Below are positions 1 through 5,642 of a stretch of 5,642 nucleotides of DNA, piece by piece. The DNA is from DASVEG01 sp036380695 (GTDB lineage: Bacteria; Actinomycetota; Acidimicrobiia; Acidimicrobiales; CADCTF01): NCBI GenBank assembly GCA_036380695.1, contig DASVEG010000152.1, forward strand, positions 1 to 5,642. Reading direction: 5' to 3'. The first letter of the stretch is position 1. Each line of letters begins with the position of its first letter. A program made the position numbers and the translations under genes. The notes under the pieces are model-generated. The model had not been told where the DNA came from. It did not search any database and saw only the letters and a list, made by a program, of their open reading frames with translations.

Positions 1-121
1 CGGAGCGGCGGGGGCCGCGGGGTGGCGGCCGACGGAGCCGTTCCCAGCCGCTTCTGGTCACGAAACGGCGTAGGAACAGCGTGAAGTGGCCAAAAGCAAA
101 GGAGTGGGGGCGGTCGCCGGG

Positions 122-144
122 CGCGACGGCGGACCGCCGGCGCG
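122..144 (-). terminator. GC-rich hairpin directly after the zincin gene
   Basis: Bases 122-132 and 134-144 form an inverted repeat of 11-bp arms centred on A133, with one mismatch (126/140). The inner core is CGGCGG-A-CCGCCG. On the minus strand the hairpin begins immediately after the TGA stop at 145-147, where a terminator would sit. There is no uninterrupted T-run directly behind it; the nearest T-rich stretch (CTTTGCTTTT on the minus strand) is about 20 nt further on. It may be a GC-hairpin terminator, a 3'-end stabilising structure, or a chance product of high GC. Confidence 0.4.
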
Positions 145-459
145 TCAGCCCTGCCCGAGGGCGGCCCGGCGGGCCTCCCAGTCGGCCTCGACCTCGAGAG
201 GGATCCTCCGGTAGGCGGCCCAGTGCGGGTACCCGCGCAGCCGCCAGCGCAGGTACGGCCCGACGTAGCGGACCACGAACAACAACGCCCCAAGCTCTCG
301 CCACTGCCGCACGTGCACGAGCTCGTGGCGCAGCAGGCGCTCGTCACCGGCGAAGCGGGCCCGCACGGACACGACCGGTCCTATCGCGATCGCAGCCACG
401 CCGGGCGGGACCGGCCCACCGACCCACAACCACCAGCCGTCCCGCCGCTCCAGCCGCAC
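145..459 (-). CDS. Small HExxH zincin-like protein, 104 aa
   Basis: The protein carries HELVH at residues 45-49, the zinc-binding and catalytic HExxH signature of zincin metalloproteases, in the context LLRHELVHVRQW. About 40 residues later, in IPLEVEAD (86-93), E89 or E91 could be the third zinc ligand, as in gluzincins. Between them lies an aromatic, partly hydrophobic stretch (LLFVVRYVGPYL, 59-70) that could be a helix packing on the site or a peripheral membrane contact; it is short and interrupted by charges, so not a clear membrane segment. There is no evident signal peptide. The GTG start is the only plausible one: the frame is open for just 13 more codons to the thioredoxin stop and has no other start codon. 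The ribosome site is weak. The gene lies 39 bp behind the thioredoxin-TPR gene, in the same frame and direction, so co-transcription is likely. Similar small proteins are usually annotated hypothetical; whether it is an active peptidase, and on what substrate, is unknown. Confidence 0.75.
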   Translation of the reverse strand: MRLERRDGWWLWVGGPVPPGVAAIAIGPVVSVRARFAGDERLLRHELVHVRQWRELGALLFVVRYVGPYLRWRLRGYPHWAAYRRIPLEVEADWEARRAALGQG

Positions 460-498
460 GACGACGCCTGAACGACCCCGACGCCGAGCCGACCGCGG

Positions 499-1221
499 TC
501 AGAACAACCGGCTGGTGAGCGCCCGGCGGTAGCGACCGGTGCGGGGGTCGTCCGGCCCGAGCACCTCGAGGAGGTCGACGAAGCGCTGCCGCGCGTCCTC
601 GTCGTCCTTCACCCGCTCGAGAAGCGCCTCGAGCTCCTTGTCGACGTCGTCGCCTATGCCGACCCCGGCGTCGGCGGACGCGCCGACACGCGCGAGCGCG
701 GCTACACGTCGAGTCTCCGCGGTCTCCGGGATGCGAGCGAGCAGCGCGAGCGCTTCATCGACGTCGCCGTCTCCCCCGCGGCCGACGAGCAGCTCCGCGA
801 GAGCCACCACCGCTCCCTCGTGGTCGGGCTGGAGGTCGAGCGCGGCCCGCAGCGCGTCCTCGGAGCCGAGCGCGACGAGCTTGTCCGCGGGCGACGCCTG
901 CGGGACGAGCTTGTCGACGAACTCCTTGATGGCCGCCTCCGGGAGCGCGCCGATGAAGTGGTCGACGATCTGCCTGTCGCGGATCGCATACACCGCGGGG
1001 ATCGACTGCACGCGGAACGTCGACGACACGCGCGGGTTCTCGTCGACGTCGACCTTGGCCAGCTCGACTTGCCCGTTCGTTGCGGCGACCACGCGCTCGA
1101 TGATCGGGCCCAGCGTCTTGCACGGCCCGCACCACGGCGCCCACAGGTCGACGACGACAGGCACCTGGGTTGACCGCTCCAGCACGTCTTGTTCGAACGT
1201 GGCGTCGGTGACGTCGACCAT
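499..1221 (-). CDS. Thioredoxin domain fused to TPR-like tail (CnoX/YbbN-like), 240 aa
   Basis: Residues 1-107 form a thioredoxin fold: the active site APWCGPCK has cysteines C31 and C34, the cis-proline is in QSIPAV (P75), and a conserved glycine follows in FIGALPE (G91). Residues from about 113 on are helical and resemble the TPR_20-type repeats of YbbN/CnoX proteins, including the LLARIPE-type motif (160-166) and a closing segment GPDDPRTGRYRRAL near the C-terminus. CnoX proteins are cytoplasmic chaperone-redoxins that bind clients and protect cysteines from over-oxidation. The intact CGPC suggests this protein also keeps dithiol reductase activity, unlike E. coli CnoX with its SxxC site. 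At 240 aa it is somewhat shorter than E. coli CnoX (about 280), with an acidic low-complexity stretch near 180-195. The ATG is chosen because the thioredoxin fold begins at once (VTDATFEQDVL) and a TAGGTT box ends 6 nt upstream, which suggests a leaderless mRNA. The zincin gene follows downstream. Confidence 0.92.
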   Translation of the reverse strand: MVDVTDATFEQDVLERSTQVPVVVDLWAPWCGPCKTLGPIIERVVAATNGQVELAKVDVDENPRVSSTFRVQSIPAVYAIRDRQIVDHFIGALPEAAIKEFVDKLVPQASPADKLVALGSEDALRAALDLQPDHEGAVVALAELLVGRGGDGDVDEALALLARIPETAETRRVAALARVGASADAGVGIGDDVDKELEALLERVKDDEDARQRFVDLLEVLGPDDPRTGRYRRALTSRLF

Positions 1222-1227
1222 GCGGAG

Positions 1228-1233
1228 AACCTA
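1228..1233 (-). promoter_or_regulatory. -10-like box (TAGGTT) for the thioredoxin-TPR gene
   Basis: On the minus strand TAGGTT matches the actinobacterial TAnnnT -10 pattern and is followed by 6 nt (CTCCGC) and then the ATG. Initiation at the usual distance from such a box would fall on or next to the A of the ATG, giving a leaderless transcript. No Shine-Dalgarno is visible, consistent with this. No convincing -35 hexamer is seen. This is inferred from spacing and motif only. Confidence 0.5.
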
Positions 1234-1248
1234 CCCAACACCCACCAC

Positions 1249-1254
1249 TACGGT
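1249..1254 (+). promoter_or_regulatory. -10-like box (TACGGT) for the kinase-PAC2 operon
   Basis: TACGGT fits TAnnnT and ends 10 nt before the ATG at 1265, so transcription would begin at or just before the start codon. There is no Shine-Dalgarno in the short space before the ATG. The expected -35 region falls over the -10 box of the divergent thioredoxin gene, and no TTGACA-like hexamer is present there. Weaker than the opposing box because the spacing to the ATG is slightly long. Confidence 0.4.
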
Positions 1255-1264
1255 TACGGCCGCT

Positions 1265-2284
1265 ATGGACGGTGTCGACGTACCGAAGGTCACGGCCTGG
1301 TTCGAGTCCAACATCCCCGGCGTCGTGCCGCCGCTCGACTTCACGCTCATCGCCGGTGGTCGCTCGAACCTCACCTTCCGGGTGTCGGATGCGGCAGGCA
1401 ACGCGTACGTACTGCGACGGCCGCCCCTCGGCCACGTGCTCGCCACCGCCCACGACATGAGCCGCGAGCACCGCGTCATCTCCGCGCTGGGGCCGACGCC
1501 GGTGCCGGTGCCGCCCGCGCTGGGGTTCTGCGACGACCCCGAGGTGAACGAGCAACCGTTCTACGTGATGGGCTTCGTCGACGGCCTCATCGTCCGCGAT
1601 GCCGCCATCGCCGAAGCGATGAGCATCGAGCAGCGGCGCCGCGCCGGCGAGTCGTTGGTCGAGGTGCTCGCCGCCATCCACGCCGTGCACCCCGAAGACG
1701 TCGGCCTCGGCGACCTCGGGCGCCATGAGGGATACATCGCGCGCCAGCTCAAGCGGTGGTACTCGCAGTTCCAGCAGTCGAAGATGCGCGACGTGCCCGT
1801 CGTCGACGAGATGCACGACTTCCTCTCGGCTCGCATCCCCGAGCAGCAGGGTGTCGCGATCGTCCACGGCGACTACCGGCTCGACAACTGCCTGCTGGGC
1901 GAGACGGGTGAAGTCGCTGCGGTTCTCGACTGGGAGCTGTGCACGCTTGGCGACCCGCTCGCGGACATCGGCCTGCTGCTCGTCTATTGGAACGACCCGT
2001 CGGACGAGTTCGCCGCGCTCGCCACGGGCCCGACGACGCTCGACGGGTTTCCCCGTCGGGCCGATCTCCGCGCGCGCTACGCAGAGCTCGCTGGGCGCGA
2101 CACGAGCGAGCTCGACTTCTACATCGCCTTCGGGTACTGGAAGCTCGCCTGCATCCTCGACGGCGTGTACACGAGATACGCGAAGGGCGCGATGGGCCAG
2201 GACGGTGCCGCGTGGGAAGCCTTCGGCGATTCCGTCGTGCGGCTCGCCGAGCAGGCGAAGCACGTCGCGTCGAGCCTGGCGTAG
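1265..2284 (+). CDS. APH-fold kinase, ACAD10/11 N-terminal-like phosphotransferase, 339 aa
   Basis: This is an aminoglycoside-phosphotransferase-fold small-molecule kinase. The nucleotide-loop region is IAGGRSNLTFRV (29-40), followed by YVLRRPP (48-54) and the family hallmark AHDMSREHRV (62-71). The catalytic loop is HGDYRLDN (201-208), with D203 as catalytic base and N208 as metal ligand, and the DFG-equivalent is LDWE (D222), continued by TLGDPLADIG. This motif set is typical of the domain fused in front of acyl-CoA dehydrogenases ACAD10 and ACAD11 and of bacterial LvaA, for which phosphorylation of 4-hydroxyacyl-CoA is established. Here the domain stands alone, with no dehydrogenase in the window, so hydroxyacyl-CoA kinase activity is an inference; another hydroxylated substrate is possible. 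All key residues are present. The ATG fits family length; the frame stays open upstream only as the antisense of the thioredoxin gene. PAC2 follows after 6 bp in the same frame, separated by a TAG stop, which suggests translational coupling. Confidence 0.9.
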   Translation: MDGVDVPKVTAWFESNIPGVVPPLDFTLIAGGRSNLTFRVSDAAGNAYVLRRPPLGHVLATAHDMSREHRVISALGPTPVPVPPALGFCDDPEVNEQPFYVMGFVDGLIVRDAAIAEAMSIEQRRRAGESLVEVLAAIHAVHPEDVGLGDLGRHEGYIARQLKRWYSQFQQSKMRDVPVVDEMHDFLSARIPEQQGVAIVHGDYRLDNCLLGETGEVAAVLDWELCTLGDPLADIGLLLVYWNDPSDEFAALATGPTTLDGFPRRADLRARYAELAGRDTSELDFYIAFGYWKLACILDGVYTRYAKGAMGQDGAAWEAFGDSVVRLAEQAKHVASSLA

Positions 2285-2290
2285 CGCGCG

Positions 2291-3160
2291 GTGTACCGGA
2301 AGGAACGCGAGATCGAGCTTCGCGAGCCCGTGCTCGTCATGGGCATGGAGGGGTGGATCGACGCAGGGTTCGGCGGTGCGAACGCGATGGCCGCGGTGCG
2401 CCAGTCGATCGCGACGGAACCGGTGGTCACGTTCGACGGCGACCTCCTGCTCGACTACCGCAGCCGGCGCCCGACGCTTCGCATCGACAACGGCGTGAAC
2501 ACGGGCATGACGTGGCCGACGATCGAGTTGCTGGCCGGCACCGACACCGGCGGGCGGGACGTGCTGCTGCTCGTCGGGCCCGAACCCGATCAGCAATGGC
2601 GTGCGTTCACGAACGCGGTGTGCGAACTGGCCGTGTCGTTCGGCGTCACCCTCGCGGTGGGTCTCGGCGCGTTCCCCGCGCCCGTCCCCCACACGCGGCC
2701 CGTCCGGCTCGCGGCGACCGCGACGAACGCCGACCTCGCATCGCGCGTCGGCTTCGTCCCCGGGGTGATCGAGGTGCCCGCCGGCATCCACGCCGCGCTG
2801 GAGCGCGGCCTCGACCTCGCAGGAATCCCCGCAGTCGGGCTGTGGGCGCGCGTTCCGATGTACGTCGCGGCGTCGGCGTTCCCGCCCGCGAGCGTCGCGC
2901 TCGTCGAGACGCTCGAGCGCATCGCCGGCGTGACGGCGGACGCGACCGACCTGCGCGCCGCGGCCGAGGTCAGCCTGCGCCGCATCGACGAGCTCATCGC
3001 GCAGAGCGACGAGCACCGCGAGATGGTGTCGGGCCTCGAGCACCAAGCGGACGAGGAGCAGCCGGTGTCGACGATGAACCTCGAGAACCTCCCATCGGGC
3101 GACGAGATCGCCGCGGAGCTGGAACGGTTCCTCCGCGGCGAGGGCGGCGGCCCTGCCTGA
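2291..3160 (+). CDS. PAC2 (proteasome assembly chaperone 2)-family protein, 289 aa
   Basis: The protein matches the PAC2 fold family as found in Actinomycetota (Rv2125-like): PVLVMGMEGWIDAG (13-26) near the start, LLLVGPEPDQQWRAF (92-106), GLGAFPAPVPHTRP (124-137) and LWARVPMYVAAS (184-195), followed by a helical, charged C-terminal third (about 200-283). In eukaryotes PAC2/Pba2 helps assemble the 20S proteasome core; in bacteria the role is not settled. The tail ends in GGGPA and lacks the HbYX motif (hydrophobic-Tyr-any) that docks Pba1-Pba2 and proteasome activators, so direct docking by that route is unlikely. No signal peptide or membrane segment is seen. The GTG start places the gene 6 bp behind the kinase stop, and the conserved N-terminal strand begins at residue 13; an internal ATG at M17 would cut into that strand. 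No Shine-Dalgarno is obvious, so reinitiation after the kinase gene is likely. The PAC2 assignment is firm; its function is unknown. Confidence 0.9.
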   Translation: MYRKEREIELREPVLVMGMEGWIDAGFGGANAMAAVRQSIATEPVVTFDGDLLLDYRSRRPTLRIDNGVNTGMTWPTIELLAGTDTGGRDVLLLVGPEPDQQWRAFTNAVCELAVSFGVTLAVGLGAFPAPVPHTRPVRLAATATNADLASRVGFVPGVIEVPAGIHAALERGLDLAGIPAVGLWARVPMYVAASAFPPASVALVETLERIAGVTADATDLRAAAEVSLRRIDELIAQSDEHREMVSGLEHQADEEQPVSTMNLENLPSGDEIAAELERFLRGEGGGPA

Positions 3161-3182
3161 TCGCGCCGCCACCACCCGGGGC

Positions 3183-3188
3183 TAGCGT
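3183..3188 (+). promoter_or_regulatory. -10-like box (TAGCGT) for the F420 oxidoreductase gene
   Basis: TAGCGT matches TAnnnT and ends 7 nt before the ATG at 3196, the spacing expected for a leaderless mRNA beginning at the ATG. No Shine-Dalgarno is seen in the 35-bp gap after the PAC2 stop. The -35 position (around 3160-3166) has no recognisable hexamer. It suggests that the oxidoreductase can be transcribed separately from the kinase-PAC2 pair. Confidence 0.5.
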
Positions 3189-3195
3189 CCGCGGC

Positions 3196-4200
3196 ATGAA
3201 GGTCGACGGAGGCATCGGTGGGTTCGATCAGGCCGGGGACATGGCCAAGCTGCAGGAGGACCAGGGCTACGACGGCCTTTGGTCGGTCGAGACGGGACAC
3301 GATCCGTTCCTCCCGTTGCTCGTCGCCGCGCAGTCGACCGAGCGCGTAGAGCTCGGGACCGGCATCGCGGTCGCGTTCGCGCGCAATCCCATGACGACGG
3401 CGGTCACCGCGAACGACATCCAGCTCGCGTCGAAGGGCCGTCACATCCTCGGCCTCGGCAGCCCGATCAAGCCGCACATCGAGAAGCGCTTCTCGATGCC
3501 GTGGTCGCACCCGGCCCCCCGCATGCGCGAGTTCATCCTCGCCATGCGCGCCATCTGGGACTGCTGGAACAACGGGACCAAGCTCGAGTTCCGCGGCGAG
3601 TACTACACGCACACGCTCATGACGCCGTTCTTCTCGCCCGGCCCGAACCCGTACGGTCCGCCGCTCGTGTTCCTCGCCGCGGTGGGCGAGCACATGACCG
3701 AGGTCGCCGGTGAGGTCGCCGACGGGCTCATGGTCCACCCCTTCAGCACGGAGCGGTACATGAAGGAGGTCACGATCCCGGCGATCGAGCGTGGCCTCGC
3801 GAAGGCGAACAAGAAGCGCGAGGACTTCCAGCTCTCGTACCCGGCGTTCGTCGTCAGCGGCACCGAACAAGAGCGCGAGGCGGCGGCCGGCATGGTGCGC
3901 GGCCAGATCTCGTTCTACGGCTCGACGCCCGCCTACCGCCCAGTGCTCGAGGTGCACGGCTGGGGCGACTTGCAGACCGAGCTCAACGCGTTGTCGAAGC
4001 AAGGCCGGTGGGAGGACATGTCGAACCTGATCACCGACGACATCCTCGAGACGTTCGCGGTGGTCGCAGACGTCGACGACGTGCCCGCGCGGCTACGCGA
4101 GCGCTACGACGGGGTCATCGACCGGTTGAGCTTCTACTTCCCCGTCACGGGCGACGCGGAGAAGCGCCTCGACGTCGTCAAGGCACTCCAAGCCGCGTAA
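3196..4200 (+). CDS. LLM-class F420-dependent oxidoreductase, TIGR03617-type, 334 aa
   Basis: This is a luciferase-like monooxygenase-fold (TIM barrel) oxidoreductase. Landmarks are the N-terminal strand MKVDGGIGG, the substrate/cofactor-face segments LWSVETGHDPFLPL (28-41) and LGTGIAVAFARNP (53-65), RHILGLGSPIKPHIE (82-96), and the later barrel segments GPPLVFLAAVGEHM (154-167) and VADGLMVHPFS (174-184). This pattern is that of the MSMEG_2256-like family TIGR03617, which is confined largely to F420-producing actinobacteria, so deazaflavin F420 is the likely hydride carrier; the substrate is unknown. No signal peptide is visible and a cytoplasmic location is expected. The length is normal and the frame is intact. 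The ATG is supported by the conserved MKVD N-terminus and a TAGCGT box 7 nt upstream; the frame stays open far upstream only because it runs antiphase to PAC2. It ends 11 bp from the stop of the convergent fatty-acyl-AMP ligase. Distinguishing F420 from FMN use cannot be done from motifs alone. Confidence 0.9.
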   Translation: MKVDGGIGGFDQAGDMAKLQEDQGYDGLWSVETGHDPFLPLLVAAQSTERVELGTGIAVAFARNPMTTAVTANDIQLASKGRHILGLGSPIKPHIEKRFSMPWSHPAPRMREFILAMRAIWDCWNNGTKLEFRGEYYTHTLMTPFFSPGPNPYGPPLVFLAAVGEHMTEVAGEVADGLMVHPFSTERYMKEVTIPAIERGLAKANKKREDFQLSYPAFVVSGTEQEREAAAGMVRGQISFYGSTPAYRPVLEVHGWGDLQTELNALSKQGRWEDMSNLITDDILETFAVVADVDDVPARLRERYDGVIDRLSFYFPVTGDAEKRLDVVKALQAA

Positions 4201-4211
4201 CCAGCCTCTCG

Positions 4212-5642
<1,431 letters not shown>

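Noticed and set aside
1..121. Possible 3' end of a plus-strand gene (frame open from position 2 to TAG at 71-73) or a minus-strand gene starting at GTG 61.
   Set aside because: All three plus frames are open over most of this short GC-rich stretch, the residues match no family I know, and neither option has a convincing start or promoter. Nothing is supportable here.
81..518. Plus-strand open frame of 145 codons.
   Set aside because: Arg/Ala/Pro-rich low-complexity translation lying antisense to the HExxH protein, which has a recognisable motif.
539..1264. Upstream extension of the kinase frame by about 240 codons.
   Set aside because: It is Ser/Thr/Arg-rich antisense of the thioredoxin-TPR gene; kinase homology begins just after the ATG at 1265.
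755..3175. Very long minus-strand open frame (806 codons) spanning the kinase and PAC2 genes.
   Set aside because: The translation is Arg/His/Glu-rich without domain motifs and lies opposite two well-supported genes; long antisense frames are expected at this GC content.
1939..3195. Upstream extension of the F420 oxidoreductase frame, suggesting a fusion.
   Set aside because: Arg-rich out-of-frame reading of the kinase and PAC2 genes; the conserved oxidoreductase N-terminus starts at 3196.
2590..4002. Minus-strand open frame of 470 codons opposite PAC2 and the oxidoreductase.
   Set aside because: Composition typical of antisense shadow, no motifs, and overlapped by two clear genes.

Overview
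The window is GC-rich and densely coding. It carries an F420-type luciferase-like oxidoreductase, an actinobacterial-style PAC2 protein, a thioredoxin-TPR protein and start codons that sit directly behind TAnnnT (-10-like) boxes with no Shine-Dalgarno. Together these point to Actinomycetota. An uncultured Acidimicrobiia-like lineage is my best guess, inferred from gene content and leaderless-looking starts and not from any marker gene.

Layout. Positions 1-144 hold no gene I can defend, but a strong GC-rich hairpin lies at 122-144, directly behind the first gene. On the minus strand are a 104-aa HExxH (zincin-like) protein (145-459) and, upstream of it, a 240-aa thioredoxin fused to a TPR-like tail (499-1221). 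A 43-bp divergent intergenic region (1222-1264) carries one -10-like box for each direction. The plus strand then has an aminoglycoside-phosphotransferase-fold kinase of the ACAD10/11 N-terminal type (1265-2284), a PAC2-family protein 6 bp downstream in the same frame (2291-3160), and a TIGR03617-type F420-dependent oxidoreductase (3196-4200) with its own leaderless-type promoter in the 35-bp gap. Converging on it from the right edge is a minus-strand fatty-acyl-AMP ligase (4212-5642) whose N-terminus lies outside the window.

How the genes may work together. The thioredoxin-TPR and zincin genes look like one short transcript linked to protein quality or redox. The kinase and PAC2 genes are tightly coupled and probably translated together. 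The kinase (related to enzymes that phosphorylate hydroxyacyl-CoA), the F420 oxidoreductase and the fatty-acyl-AMP ligase would all fit lipid or carboxylic-acid metabolism, but no shared pathway can be shown from this sequence. I see no mobile element, CRISPR array, RNA gene or clear novel defence-like system. The least explained items are the small zincin and the kinase-PAC2 pairing.
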